Source: a bacterium (GTDB lineage Bacteria; Bacillota; Clostridia; Christensenellales; CAG-138). Taken from it: a DNA stretch of 64,000 bases. A model generated the notes under the pieces. The model made no database searches. It was not told the DNA's origin and worked only from the letters and a program-made list of their open reading frames with translations. Location: positions 62,001-126,000 of the forward strand of contig JALFDW010000042.1 of NCBI GenBank assembly GCA_022778545.1. Direction: 5' to 3'. Position numbers and translations under genes: made by a program. Below, in pieces: positions 15,718 through 25,080 of this stretch. Positions within the stretch are counted from its first letter, which is position 1; each line of letters starts with the position of its first letter.

Positions 15718-18700
15718 GCATCCTCTCATCGAGTTTCTCGGGCAGCACCCGGAGTACCGGCGGCTCAGGGAAGCTCTCATAAAAAACGAAGGCGCTGCGG
15801 CGGTGTTCGGCCTCGGCGAAGCGCACCGCGCACACATGGCCGCTGCGCTTTTTGCGGATACGGGGAAAACCGTGCTCCTTATTACGGCAAACGAAGCTTC
15901 CGCCGCGCGCATCCGCGAAGAAGCGGCAGCCTACATCCCAGATGCCATCCACCTGCCCGCACGGGATATGCCGCTTGCGGGGCGCGGCTTTACGGCATCG
16001 GCCGGCCTTGCGGCGCGCCGCATCAAGGCGCTTTCCGGATTGCTTTCCGGAGAAAATGCTCTTATTACGGTTTCCGCGGCGGCGCTTTTGCAGCGCCTTG
16101 CACCACCGGGCGTGCTCCGCAGCATGACGGTGGAAGTGCATGTGGGGGGAACGGTGGAACCGCAGGTGCTGCTCCGGCAGCTGATCGGCGCGGGCTATGA
16201 GCGCGTGGAGGTCTGCGAGGCGAAGGGGCAGGTTTGCCTGCGTGGCGGCTACCTTGACGTGTTCCCGATCACCACGGAAAACCCGGTGCGCATCGAATTC
16301 TTTGACGATGAGATCGACACCATGCGCACCTATGATGCGCTGACGCAGCGCTCCATCGAAAACATCGAAACGGTCATTCTCCCGCCCGCAAGCGAAATGC
16401 CGCTCACGGAGGAGGCGCGTGCGCGGGGCATGCGTGCGCTCAAAAAGAAACCGCGTCTTTCCGAAGAGCTGGAAGCGCTTGCCGCAGGCGGAACACCGGC
16501 GGGCGCGGAGCTGTTCATGCCGCTGTTCTACGACGACGCCTACCTGCAGGATTACCTGCCGGAGGACGCAATCGTCCTCATTGACGAGCCGCAGCGCGTG
16601 GAGGAAAGCGCGAAGGTCGCGCATATGGAGCATCTGGATACCGTTTCCGCCCTGCTTGCGGACGGCAACGCGGAGCCGGAGCAGGCGGAGTTGTTGGGGC
16701 GGCCTTCCATCCTGCTCGCGCAGCTTGACACGCCGCGCACGGCCATGCTTTTTGCTTTGACGCGCACCTACGGGCTGATCGCTCCGAAGTGCCTCTTCCG
16801 CTTTGAAACGCGCCCGGCGACAAAGTACCTCGCGGCGCAGGATCTTCTTGCTTCGGACATTGCTTCCTGGCGCAAAGCGGGGGCGACGGTGGCCATCTAC
16901 GCGGGCAGCCATGCCGTGCGCCTGCAGGATCAGCTGCTTGACATGGATGTGCATGCTGCTGTGACAGATGCGCTCACGCGGCCGCTTGTGCCGGGGGAGA
17001 TCATCATCACGGGGGAGTCCATTGAGAAGGGCTTTGAGTACCCGGAGATCAAACTCGTTGCGGTAAGCGAGGCCGAGCTTTACGGCAGCGTGCAGAAAAA
17101 GGCAGCAGCCGCGCACAAGAAGCGCCCGCAGCTTGCTTTTTCAGAGCTTTCCGTGGGTGACCTTGTGGTGCATGAGCTGCACGGTGTCGGCCGCTTTGTG
17201 GGCGTGGTCACGCTCGAGGTGGCCGGTGTTACGCGGGATTATCTGCACCTTGCCTATGCGGGCGGAGAGAAGTTGTATATTCCGACGGATCAGCTCGACC
17301 GCGTGCAGAAGTATATCGGCGGGGACGAGGAGACCGTCCGCCTTTCCAAGCTGGGCTCCGGAGACTGGCAGCGCACCGTTTCCCGCACGCGGGAGAGTGT
17401 GAAGAAGCTGGCGTTCGACCTTGTGCGGCTTTACGGCGAGCGCATGAACCGCAAGGGCTTTGCTTTTTCGCCCGATACCGTCTGGCAGACGCGCCTTGAA
17501 GAGAGCTTCCCATATGAAGAAACTCCGGATCAGCTCACCTGCATCGCGGAGATCAAGAAGGACATGGAATCCTCCCGCGTGATGGATCGCCTGCTCTGTG
17601 GGGATGTGGGCTACGGCAAAACGGAGGTCGCCCTGCGCGCGGCCTTTAAAGCGGTGATGGACAGCAAGCAGGTGGCCTTCCTCGTGCCGACGACCATACT
17701 CGCCCAACAGCATTACAACACGCTTGCCGCACGTTTTGCGGGCTTCCCCGTGAACGTGGCGCTGCTTTCACGCTTCAAAGCGGGCAAGGATGAAAACGCC
17801 ATTCTCGAGGGGCTTGAAAAGGGCAGCATCGACGTGGTGGTCGGCACGCACAAGCTTCTTGGCAAGAGCGTTCGCTTCAAGGACCTCGGCCTTCTCATCA
17901 TCGACGAGGAGCAGCGCTTCGGCGTGGGCCATAAGGAACAGATCAAAAACATCCGGCAGAGCGTGGACGTGCTGACGCTTTCCGCAACGCCCATCCCGCG
18001 CACGCTGCACATGTCCATGACCGGAATCCGCGATATGTCCGTCATCGAAACACCGCCGGAGCAGCGCTATCCCGTGCAGACCTATGTAATGGAATACAGC
18101 GACGGCATGGCGCGGGAGGCGATTCTCAAGGAGCTTGGCCGCGGCGGGCAGGTGTATTTCGTCTATAACCGCGTGCGCAACATGGAGCGCTTTGCGGAGC
18201 AGCTGCGCGCGCTCGTGCCGGAAGCGCGCATCGGCTATGCGCACGGGCAGATGCAGGAACGGCAGCTGGAACAGACGATGCTCGACTTCATGGAGCAGCG
18301 CTATGATGTGCTCCTGTGCAGCACGATCATCGAAAGTGGCCTCGATATCCCGAATGTGAACACCATCCTCGTGTATGAGGCGGACAAAATGGGCCTTTCC
18401 CAGCTTTATCAGCTGCGCGGCCGTGTGGGGCGCGGGGCTCGGCTCGGCTATGCGTATCTGACCTTCATGCGGGACAAAGTGCTCACCGAGGTGGCGGAGA
18501 AGCGGCTCAGCGCTATCCGTGAGTTCACGCAGTTCGGCGCAGGATTCAAGATCGCCATGCGGGACCTTGAGATCCGTGGCGCGGGCAACCTGCTCGGGCC
18601 GGAGCAGCACGGCCACATGGCGGCGGTCGGCTATGACCTCTATTGCAAGATCGTCAACAGCGCGGTGAAAGAGGCGCGCGGCGAGGCTGAACCGCGCACG

Positions 18701-19156
18701 GTGGAGACGGTGATGGATGTGCCGCTTTCCGCGGCGATCCCGCACGGCTATATCCCCCGCGAAACGGAACGCCTTTCCATGTACAAACGCATTGCGCTTA
18801 TCGCCTCCCGCGAGGATCTTTACGATGTGCAGGATGAGCTCATCGACCGCTACGGAGAAATCCCGCAGGAGACGAAGAACCTGCTCGACATCGCGCTCAT
18901 CAAGGCGGAGGCTTCCCGCGCGCACATCGCGCAGCTTTCCGTGCGGGATGGGGAGGTGCGCTTCACCTTTGACCGCAGAGCGCCCATGAACGGGCAGAAG
19001 CTGCTTTCCGCCATCGGTGAGATCCCCGGAGCGCAGCTTCAAAACGGCGAAGTGCCGGTGCTGCTCATCCGCATGCCGCGTGCGGGTGCGGAGAAACTTT
19101 GTGGCATGCTGCCACAGTTTGTTTACACCCTTGCCGATTGTATTGAAGGAAATTAA
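15710..19156 (+). CDS. mfd: transcription-repair coupling factor
   Basis: The 1148-residue protein has the Mfd domain order: UvrB-homology module (1 to about 450), CarD-like RNA polymerase interaction domain (about 475-545, starting SVGDLVVHELHGVGRF), RecG-like helicase with Walker A GDVGYGKTE near 632 and DEEQRFG near 730, translocase motifs such as VGRGARLGYAY, and a C-terminal TRCF domain. It dislodges RNA polymerase stalled at DNA damage and recruits UvrA. It overlaps pth by eight bases, the usual Bacillota pth-mfd arrangement, followed here by a PrsA-like gene. Confidence 0.97.
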   Translation: MNKHPLIEFLGQHPEYRRLREALIKNEGAAAVFGLGEAHRAHMAAALFADTGKTVLLITANEASAARIREEAAAYIPDAIHLPARDMPLAGRGFTASAGLAARRIKALSGLLSGENALITVSAAALLQRLAPPGVLRSMTVEVHVGGTVEPQVLLRQLIGAGYERVEVCEAKGQVCLRGGYLDVFPITTENPVRIEFFDDEIDTMRTYDALTQRSIENIETVILPPASEMPLTEEARARGMRALKKKPRLSEELEALAAGGTPAGAELFMPLFYDDAYLQDYLPEDAIVLIDEPQRVEESAKVAHMEHLDTVSALLADGNAEPEQAELLGRPSILLAQLDTPRTAMLFALTRTYGLIAPKCLFRFETRPATKYLAAQDLLASDIASWRKAGATVAIYAGSHAVRLQDQLLDMDVHAAVTDALTRPLVPGEIIITGESIEKGFEYPEIKLVAVSEAELYGSVQKKAAAAHKKRPQLAFSELSVGDLVVHELHGVGRFVGVVTLEVAGVTRDYLHLAYAGGEKLYIPTDQLDRVQKYIGGDEETVRLSKLGSGDWQRTVSRTRESVKKLAFDLVRLYGERMNRKGFAFSPDTVWQTRLEESFPYEETPDQLTCIAEIKKDMESSRVMDRLLCGDVGYGKTEVALRAAFKAVMDSKQVAFLVPTTILAQQHYNTLAARFAGFPVNVALLSRFKAGKDENAILEGLEKGSIDVVVGTHKLLGKSVRFKDLGLLIIDEEQRFGVGHKEQIKNIRQSVDVLTLSATPIPRTLHMSMTGIRDMSVIETPPEQRYPVQTYVMEYSDGMAREAILKELGRGGQVYFVYNRVRNMERFAEQLRALVPEARIGYAHGQMQERQLEQTMLDFMEQRYDVLLCSTIIESGLDIPNVNTILVYEADKMGLSQLYQLRGRVGRGARLGYAYLTFMRDKVLTEVAEKRLSAIREFTQFGAGFKIAMRDLEIRGAGNLLGPEQHGHMAAVGYDLYCKIVNSAVKEARGEAEPRTVETVMDVPLSAAIPHGYIPRETERLSMYKRIALIASREDLYDVQDELIDRYGEIPQETKNLLDIALIKAEASRAHIAQLSVRDGEVRFTFDRRAPMNGQKLLSAIGEIPGAQLQNGEVPVLLIRMPRAGAEKLCGMLPQFVYTLADCIEGN

Positions 19157-19165
19157 TGATATAAT
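19138..19165 (+). promoter_or_regulatory. promoter of prsA-like gene
   Basis: TTGTAT (19138-19143), 16 bp spacer, TATAAT (19160-19165), inside the end of mfd. Confidence 0.55.
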
Positions 19166-19217
19166 AAACAGGCGGCAGCGCCGCGATTATATGATGATGT
19201 GAGGAGAAAACTTTTTG

Positions 19218-20663
19218 ATGAAGAAATATTTTGCCATGTTTCTTGCGGCTTTGATGCTGCTTTCCCTGGCCGCAGGCTGCGCGCTGACCGGCAGCGACAC
19301 CCCGGCAGACCCGGATGCGACACCGGCTCCTTCCACTACGGACGGCACCGATGCCGAAGCAAACCTTGACCTTACGGCCGTTGTTGCGGAAGTAGGGGAT
19401 GAAGCGGTCACGCTGGGCGATGTGAAGGAACTGTTCGATTACATCGTGCAGATGTACACTTCGTATGGCTATGATATTACAAGTGATCCCGAGATGCTTT
19501 CGAACATGGTTGATGACGTCGTCAACAATCTTGTGGAGGCAAAAGTCATTGCGGTAAAGGCTAAAGCGCTCGGTTACGGCGAGTTTGATGAAACGCAGCA
19601 GAAAGAGCTTGAAGAGCGCATTGAAACGGAGATCCAGGATCTTGACAGCTACTACCGTGCGCAGGCCGAATCGGAAGCAGAAACCGATTCTTCCATCGAT
19701 GTGGATGCGCGCACGATGGAGCTGATCCTCGAAGAAGCCGCCTACAACATGAACGATGAAAACGCTACATATGAGGATTATGTTGATTTCCTGAGCAAGG
19801 ACGTCACCGAGAACTACATGCAGGAGCTCCTGCAGAACGATCAGCTCAAGGACGTCGCGCTCACCGCGGAGCAGATCCAGGAGGAATACGATGCCCTCGT
19901 GGAGGAGCAGATGACGTATTACATGGAATCTCCGGAAGCGTATAAGTACGATCAGGAATCCTATGAAATGAGCGGCGATGCGCCCGTGGCCTTCGCGCCG
20001 GATGGTTACTCCCGCATTCTGCACATCTTCTGCGCATATGAAGAGGAGCTGCCGGACCAATACGAAGCCAACGCGGCGGATATGGCGCTCATCGAGGAGG
20101 AGTACGGTGCGCTCGCGCTCGCGGCGGCGCTCGAAGGCACTGCCGGGGATGCTGCAAAGATGCAGGAGCTGGTGGATCAGTACAGGACGCTTAAAACGGC
20201 AAACGAGGGGATGTACGAGGCGCATATTTCCGCTGCGCGTGAAAAGGCAAACAGCCTTTATGCCGAGCTGCAGGCCGGTGCGGACTTCGCAACGCTCATG
20301 AAGGAGCAGAGCAGCCCGGATGATTACAGCGATTACCCGATCTTTGCGGAAAAGGGCATCCTGATCGCAAAGGAATATGAGTGCGACGCCGACTGGTCGG
20401 ACGTTGTGAAGGAGGAGTTCGCAAAGCTCTCCATTGGCCAATATTCCGAAGTTTTTGCGGATGAGGACGGCTACCACATCATCTTCTACCTTGCGGACGA
20501 ACCTTCCGGCACCGTCGAGCTTTCCAGCATCGAGGAAGGAATCCGTGCGTACCTGCTTGAGGACATGCGCTCGAGCGAATGGGATGCGCTCGTGGAGGAA
20601 TGGATGAATGACGGCACTGTGAAGCTGCATGAGGAAGTCTACCAGGTGCTGCTTGATTCCTGA
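19218..20663 (+). CDS. PrsA/SurA-like lipoprotein peptidyl-prolyl isomerase
   Basis: A 481-residue exported foldase. The N-terminus is a lipoprotein signal (KK, hydrophobic core, LAAGC) giving a lipid-modified Cys at residue 21, followed by a Pro/Thr/Asp-rich tether. SurA-N-like helices occupy about 55-250 and a parvulin-type rotamase is at about 330-440 (motifs GADFATLMKEQSS, LSIGQYSEVF, GYHIIFYL). The middle is very acidic. It would sit on the outer face of the membrane and assist folding of secreted proteins. GAGGAG is upstream. Following mfd, as in many Clostridia. Confidence 0.87.
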   Translation: MKKYFAMFLAALMLLSLAAGCALTGSDTPADPDATPAPSTTDGTDAEANLDLTAVVAEVGDEAVTLGDVKELFDYIVQMYTSYGYDITSDPEMLSNMVDDVVNNLVEAKVIAVKAKALGYGEFDETQQKELEERIETEIQDLDSYYRAQAESEAETDSSIDVDARTMELILEEAAYNMNDENATYEDYVDFLSKDVTENYMQELLQNDQLKDVALTAEQIQEEYDALVEEQMTYYMESPEAYKYDQESYEMSGDAPVAFAPDGYSRILHIFCAYEEELPDQYEANAADMALIEEEYGALALAAALEGTAGDAAKMQELVDQYRTLKTANEGMYEAHISAAREKANSLYAELQAGADFATLMKEQSSPDDYSDYPIFAEKGILIAKEYECDADWSDVVKEEFAKLSIGQYSEVFADEDGYHIIFYLADEPSGTVELSSIEEGIRAYLLEDMRSSEWDALVEEWMNDGTVKLHEEVYQVLLDS

Positions 20664-20685
20664 GCGTGGATCAACGAAAATATGC

Positions 20686-20714
20686 GGCGGCGGTTGAAAC
20701 CGCCGCCGTTTTTC
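20686..20714 (+). terminator. terminator after prsA-like gene
   Basis: CGGCGGCGG and CCGCCGCCG form a very GC-rich stem around a TTGAAA loop, ending in T5. The loop also supplies the -35 of the next promoter. Confidence 0.9.
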
Positions 20715-20722
20715 CTTATACT
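20695..20722 (+). promoter_or_regulatory. promoter of rqcP-ispDF embedded in a terminator
   Basis: TTGAAA (20695-20700), 16 bp spacer, TATACT (20717-20722). The spacer is the 3' arm and T tract of the preceding terminator. Confidence 0.55.
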
Positions 20723-20758
20723 GAAGAAATGGGAAACGATGGAAGGGAGGACGTTATT

Positions 20759-21007
20759 ATGCGTCTCGATAAATATCTGAAAGTTTCGCGCATCATCAAG
20801 CGGCGCACCGTTGCCAACGAAGCCGCAGGGCTTGGGCGCGTGCAGATCAACGGCAAGGTGGCAAAGGCTTCAAGTGAAGTGAAGGAAGGCGATGTGCTGA
20901 CGCTCCTCATGGGCGGGAAGCATATGCGCGTCCGTGTGCTTTCCGTGCAGGAACATGCGGCGAAGGCGGATGCGTCTTCCATGTATGAGGTCCTGCCGGA
21001 GGAATAA
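20759..21007 (+). CDS. rqcP: S4-domain RNA-binding protein RqcP (YabO-like)
   Basis: The 82-residue protein is almost entirely an S4 domain: MRLDKYLKVSRIIKRRTVANE, then GRVQINGKVAKAS and VKEGDVLTL. This is the YabO/Hsp15 type, now called RqcP, which binds the large ribosomal subunit and helps RqcH add Ala tails to stalled nascent chains. GGGAGG lies nine bases before ATG. It ends one base before the ispDF start, so they are co-translated. Confidence 0.87.
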   Translation: MRLDKYLKVSRIIKRRTVANEAAGLGRVQINGKVAKASSEVKEGDVLTLLMGGKHMRVRVLSVQEHAAKADASSMYEVLPEE

Positions 21008-21008
21008 C

Positions 21009-22163
21009 ATGAGTGCGGCAGGCAACGTATATGCGGTGCTCCTCGCGGCGGGCGCAGGCACGCGCATGGGGGAAAACAAACTCGCGCTGACCTTCGGCGG
21101 CAAAACGCCGCTGCGCCTTTGCTGTGATGCCTTTCTGCAAAGCGAACGCCCGCCCTGCACGATCGTGATCGCGGCTTCCGAGGAAACGCGTGCGGAAGCG
21201 GATGCTCTTGCGGCGGAGGATGCGCGCATCATTCCTGCAAACGGCGGCGCAACGCGCGGCGCGTCCGTGCTCGCGGCACTCCGGGCGCTTCGGAAGAATG
21301 GGGCGGAGGAGGGCGTAGTCGCCATCCATGATGCGGCGCGCTGCCTTGTTTCTCCGCGCGTGATCGACGCGGCGGTGCGCGGCGCAATGGAACAAGGGTG
21401 CGGCGTTGCAGCCATCCCCATGCGCGATACCGTGCGAAACGGCGCAGGCGCAGCGCTCCCGCGGGATGGCCTTTTTCTGATGCAGACGCCGCAGGCGTTC
21501 TGCTTCCGGAGCATCCTTGCCGCATACGAGGCAGCGGAGGTGGCAGGGCTTTTTGCGACGGATGACCTCGCGGTCTACATGGAGGCAGGCCATGAAGCGC
21601 ACTTTACGGAGGGGAGCATCATGAACCAGAAACTGACCTACCGGGAGGATCTGCCGTTTTTCCGCGCAGCGTGCGGCGGCGAAGCTCCACGCATTGGCTT
21701 TGGAGAGGATACGCATGCGCTTGTGGCGGGGCGAAACCTCGTGCTCGGCGGGGTCAGCATCCTGCATGAAACGGGGCTCTTAGGCCATTCGGACGCGGAC
21801 GTGCTCACCCATGCGGTGATCGACGCGCTGCTTGGCGCGGCGGCTCTCGGCGACATCGGCGCCCATTTTCCGGACACGGACGAGCGCTATCGCGGCATTT
21901 CTTCGCTCATGCTTTTGCGGGAGACTGCGGCGTTGCTCAGAGCAGAGGGGTTTGTGCCCGGCAATGTGGATGCAACGGTCATCGCCCAAAGGCCGAAGCT
22001 TGCGCCGTACATCCCGGCCATGCGCGAGAACATCGCGGAAACGCTTGGCATTCCGGTTTCCTGCGTAAGCGTGAAGGCTACGACGAGCGAGAGGATGAAC
22101 GATGAGGGCGCGGAAAAATGCATGACTGCGCGCGCGGTATGCACGCTCCTGCGCGGCGTTTGA
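21009..22163 (+). CDS. ispDF: bifunctional IspD-IspF isoprenoid enzyme
   Basis: 384 residues combine two non-consecutive steps of the MEP pathway. Residues 1-220 are IspD (CDP-ME synthesis; LLAAGAGTRMG nucleotide loop, later HDAARCLVSPRVID and QTPQAF). Residues about 230-384 are IspF (2-C-methylerythritol 2,4-cyclodiphosphate synthase; GFGEDTHAL with the metal Asp and His, GHSDADVLTHAVIDALLGA, and KATTSERM). The IspDF fusion is known from Alphaproteobacteria, Campylobacter and some Clostridia. GGAGGAATAAC is directly upstream. Isopentenyl precursors serve bactoprenol and hence the cell wall. Confidence 0.95.
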   Translation: MSAAGNVYAVLLAAGAGTRMGENKLALTFGGKTPLRLCCDAFLQSERPPCTIVIAASEETRAEADALAAEDARIIPANGGATRGASVLAALRALRKNGAEEGVVAIHDAARCLVSPRVIDAAVRGAMEQGCGVAAIPMRDTVRNGAGAALPRDGLFLMQTPQAFCFRSILAAYEAAEVAGLFATDDLAVYMEAGHEAHFTEGSIMNQKLTYREDLPFFRAACGGEAPRIGFGEDTHALVAGRNLVLGGVSILHETGLLGHSDADVLTHAVIDALLGAAALGDIGAHFPDTDERYRGISSLMLLRETAALLRAEGFVPGNVDATVIAQRPKLAPYIPAMRENIAETLGIPVSCVSVKATTSERMNDEGAEKCMTARAVCTLLRGV

Positions 22164-22181
22164 ACCGACTGCAACCCCATA

Positions 22182-22210
22182 TTGCATTCTGCGGATAGAT
22201 TGGGTAAAAT
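22182..22210 (+). promoter_or_regulatory. promoter of DUF2156-GNAT pair
   Basis: TTGCAT (22182-22187), 17 bp spacer, TAAAAT (22205-22210). Confidence 0.55.
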
Positions 22211-22258
22211 AGCCGGGGAAAGCCGCAGAGCGGCCGCATTGAAAACAAAGGGGACTTT

Positions 22259-23152
22259 ATGGATTTTCAGCTGATCGATATTCAAATGAAAGCGCGTGTG
22301 GAGCGTTATACGAAGCCATGGCGCCTGCAATGCTCGGAGTATACGTTTACAAACCTTTATATGTGGGGGAAGGAGGAATGCATCCGCATTGCGGAGCAGG
22401 ATGGCGCGATGTTCTTCCTCTCAAAATGCGGGGCGGACGAGCCATTCATGTTCGCGCCGCTTACGGAGGATCCGGAGGGGGACTATGCCGCCGCGCTGGC
22501 TGCGGCGGTGGATTATTTCCGCAGCGAGGGGCTCACGCCGCATTTTCGCGGCATTTCAGGTCCCATCAAGGCGGCGTTTGAGCGCTGCCCGGGATACCGG
22601 CTCATCGACGACCGGGACGATTCGGACTATGTCTATTCCATGGAAAGCCTGCGGACGCTCTCCGGGAAAAAGCTCCATGGGAAGCGCAACCACATCAACC
22701 AGTTCCGCGCGCAATATGGCGATGTTTTCGAATATGTGGAGATCACGGCAGACATGCTCGATGAGTGCATGGACGTCTATTGCGAATGGCTTTCCGGCAA
22801 GGATACCTCCGAACCTGGCGTGCTGGGTGAGCAGGAAGCGATCCGCCGAATCATGACCCATATGGATACGCTCGGCGTAAAGGGCGGCGGGATCCGCATC
22901 GGCGGAAAGCTTGCGGCGTTCACGCTTGGCGAGCAGATCGACGAGGAGATCGCTGTCATTCACATCGAAAAGGCGGACAGCGCTATTCCCGGGCTTTATA
23001 CGATCATCAACCAGCAGTTTGTGGAGCATGCGTGGACCCATGTGAAGTACATCAACCGCGAGGAGGATATGGGGCTTCCGGGCCTGCGCCGGGCAAAGCT
23101 TTCCTACAATCCGGCGTTCATGATCGACAAGTTCCGCGGGGTGCTCGCATGA
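22259..23152 (+). CDS. DUF2156 (phosphatidylglycerol lysyltransferase C-terminal-like) protein
   Basis: 297 residues with a double GNAT-like fold as in the soluble half of MprF and in FemX-type transferases. Typical blocks are the N-terminal CSEYTFTNLYMWG, the HFRGISG region and LHGKRNHINQF around 140-150, and a late AVIHIEKAD-x-IPGLYTIINQQF. It has no membrane helices. Members are annotated as DUF2156 and their substrate, probably an aminoacyl- or acyl-group transfer, is unknown. It overlaps the next acetyltransferase gene by ATGA, implying a joint function. Confidence 0.85.
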   Translation: MDFQLIDIQMKARVERYTKPWRLQCSEYTFTNLYMWGKEECIRIAEQDGAMFFLSKCGADEPFMFAPLTEDPEGDYAAALAAAVDYFRSEGLTPHFRGISGPIKAAFERCPGYRLIDDRDDSDYVYSMESLRTLSGKKLHGKRNHINQFRAQYGDVFEYVEITADMLDECMDVYCEWLSGKDTSEPGVLGEQEAIRRIMTHMDTLGVKGGGIRIGGKLAAFTLGEQIDEEIAVIHIEKADSAIPGLYTIINQQFVEHAWTHVKYINREEDMGLPGLRRAKLSYNPAFMIDKFRGVLA

Positions 23153-24027
23153 ACTTCACCGTGCGGCCCATCGCGCCCTTGGAATATGCGGCAGCACGGG
23201 CGGTCTGGGATGTCTGCTTCCCGGAGGATGCTGCCGGGTATTCCGATTATTATTTCAGATTTCGCACAAAGCCTGCTTATGTGCTCGCGGCCTTTCTTGC
23301 GGACGGGCGCATGGTGGGCGCTTTGCATGCGGTACCCTATCCGCTCCGCTTCGGCGATACGGTGAAGCCCTGCACGATGATCGCGGGCGTGGCGACGCTG
23401 CCGGAATACCGGCACAGGGGCATCGCGGCGGCGCTGATCCGCACGGCGCATGCGCGCCTTGCGGCAGAGGGTGTGTGCGCGGCCGTGCTGAAGCCGGATG
23501 TGGATTTTTATGCCCAGTTTGGTTACCGCCCCTTTGCGTGGCACGAAAGTTTCCGCGTTTCGGCGGGCGAACTGGCTGTGTCGGAAGGGACGCTGCATGT
23601 TCCTACAGATGGTGAGATGCTCGCATGTTATGATGCGTTTGCTGCGGGCTACAACGGCATGATGGCGCGCACGGAATGGGACATGGCGCTGATGCGGCAG
23701 GAGACTGCGGTGCTCGGTGGGGAAACGCTTGCCGCGGAGGGTGCGTATGCGCTCTGCCTGCCGGGGGAGGATGGCGCGGAGCTTACGGAGCTTGCCGGGA
23801 AAGATGTGTTCCCGCTTGTTTCCGCGCTTGCCGCGCGCTATGGCACAGTGTGTTTTCGCCTGCCGCAGGGAATGCGTCCGCAGGGGCTGCCGAAAGGGGA
23901 AACGATGATGTTCAGCATGCTCTGCCCGCTCAATGAGGCGGTGCTTTTGGCACAAAGCGGCGCAAAGAGCCTTGAAGAACTGCTGTCGGGAGCAAAAAAG
24001 GCAAACTGCACCCTGGAATTTTGTTGA
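23149..24027 (+). CDS. Eis-like GNAT N-acetyltransferase
   Basis: 292 residues; residues 1-140 form a GNAT domain with the acetyl-CoA motif VATLPEYRHRGIAAALIR (about 79-96), followed by FYAQFGYRPF, a second degenerate GNAT segment and an SCP2-like end. This is the layout of the Eis/YitI group, which acetylate amines including lysines and aminoglycosides. The true substrate cannot be read. The start ATG overlaps the DUF2156 stop; no separate promoter is seen. Confidence 0.8.
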   Translation: MNFTVRPIAPLEYAAARAVWDVCFPEDAAGYSDYYFRFRTKPAYVLAAFLADGRMVGALHAVPYPLRFGDTVKPCTMIAGVATLPEYRHRGIAAALIRTAHARLAAEGVCAAVLKPDVDFYAQFGYRPFAWHESFRVSAGELAVSEGTLHVPTDGEMLACYDAFAAGYNGMMARTEWDMALMRQETAVLGGETLAAEGAYALCLPGEDGAELTELAGKDVFPLVSALAARYGTVCFRLPQGMRPQGLPKGETMMFSMLCPLNEAVLLAQSGAKSLEELLSGAKKANCTLEFC

Positions 24028-24064
24028 AACAATGTGACATTATGGCGGCGGAGGGGAATAGTGC

Positions 24065-24094
24065 TTGACGAGCGCGCCCAAGCCGTATTATCAT
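24065..24094 (+). promoter_or_regulatory. promoter of yajC
   Basis: TTGACG (24065-24070), 18 bp spacer, TATCAT (24089-24094). Confidence 0.5.
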
Positions 24095-24164
24095 ATGAAA
24101 AAAGCACGGTGCGCTGAGCCGCACTTTGTATTTGAATCAATTAATAAGGACGGTATTCATTAAG

Positions 24165-24494
24165 ATGAGCTCAGATTTCATGACTTCGATCGCAACTTTC
24201 TTCTCCGGCGGCGGCTTTTTAATCATCATGATGGTCGTGCTGATGCTGATCATGATCATCCCGCAGCGCAGGCGTGACAAGAAGATCAAGCAAATGCTTG
24301 CTGCGATTAAGGTGGGAGATCGTGTGCGCACCATCGGCGGCATCTACGGCACTGTGACGAACGTGAAGGACGATGTAATCACCATCTCTGTCGGCCCGGA
24401 TCGCGTGCACCTTGTGTTTGCGCGCGGCGCGATCGCCAACGTGGAGGACGTTGCTGTTGAAAACACCATGGACGACGGCGCGATTAAAAACTAA
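24165..24494 (+). CDS. yajC: preprotein translocase subunit YajC
   Basis: 109 residues: short N-terminus, one transmembrane helix (about 15-37, FLIIMMVVLMLIMII), then PQRRRDKKIKQML and the conserved cytoplasmic KVGDRVRTIGGIYGTV domain. YajC associates with SecDF at the Sec translocon. ATG 24165 is chosen because it gives the family N-terminus; AAGGA is 13 bases upstream, and the longer frame would need a TTG start. secD and secF, often close by in Clostridia, are absent from this window. Confidence 0.92.
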   Translation: MSSDFMTSIATFFSGGGFLIIMMVVLMLIMIIPQRRRDKKIKQMLAAIKVGDRVRTIGGIYGTVTNVKDDVITISVGPDRVHLVFARGAIANVEDVAVENTMDDGAIKN

Positions 24495-24520
24495 GTAAAA
24501 CGGTTTTCGAAATACAAACC

Positions 24521-24551
24521 AAAGCGGCGCGGGGGTTCCTGCGCCGCTTTT
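24521..24551 (+). terminator. terminator after yajC
   Basis: AAAGCGGCGC and GCGCCGCTTT form a perfect 10 bp stem with a 10-base loop followed by a short T tract. Confidence 0.85.
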
Positions 24552-24607
24552 GTATGGCATATTCCTGATGGTGCGGCATATGCATAAACCAAAAGAGAGG
24601 TGTGCCT

Positions 24608-25003
24608 ATGCGAAGCGTCAAGACGGGCGAACGCGCCCCAAACATGCTGATTGAGATCCTGAAAGGCGGGCTGCTCGCGTCCGTCCTGAGCGTTGCGCTG
24701 ATCGTCCTGTATGCATTCCTGCTTTGGAAGGAGATCCTGCCGGTGGGGAGCATGCCCATCGTAAACGCGGCCATCAAGGTGATTTCCGCGGCGGCGGCTG
24801 CGCTCCTTGCCGTGCGGCGCTGTGCAAAACGGCGCTGGCTGTATGGTGCTGCGGCGGGCCTTCTTTACGCGGTGCTTGCGTTTATGGTGTTCTCCATCCT
24901 TTCGGATACATTTGTCATCTCCATAGCGCTGCTTTCGGACTTTGGCATGGGGCTTCTTTCGGGGATGCTCTCCGCCATGGCCGTGCAGGTGCTCGGGAAA
25001 TAA
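24608..25003 (+). CDS. TIGR04086-type four-helix membrane protein
   Basis: 131 residues with four hydrophobic helices (about 13-40, 45-65, 72-100, 103-128) and short basic loops. In Clostridia a membrane protein of this size (TIGR04086) stands regularly beside the SCIFF peptide genes, exactly as here, so a role in that system, for example handling the modified peptide at the membrane, is possible but unproven. GAGAGGTG ribosome site; a GTG two codons upstream is an alternative start. Confidence 0.75.
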   Translation: MRSVKTGERAPNMLIEILKGGLLASVLSVALIVLYAFLLWKEILPVGSMPIVNAAIKVISAAAAALLAVRRCAKRRWLYGAAAGLLYAVLAFMVFSILSDTFVISIALLSDFGMGLLSGMLSAMAVQVLGK

Positions 25004-25009
25004 ATAGGG

Positions 25010-25038
25010 TTGTCGGATGTGCAGGATTTGTGTATAAT
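25010..25038 (+). promoter_or_regulatory. promoter of scfA-scfB
   Basis: TTGTCG (25010-25015), 17 bp spacer, TATAAT (25033-25038). The RiPP precursor therefore has its own promoter although it follows the membrane protein closely. Confidence 0.65.
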
Positions 25039-25080
25039 AGCAGAAGTGAAAACTACTTTAACAGTATGGAGGATATAGCA

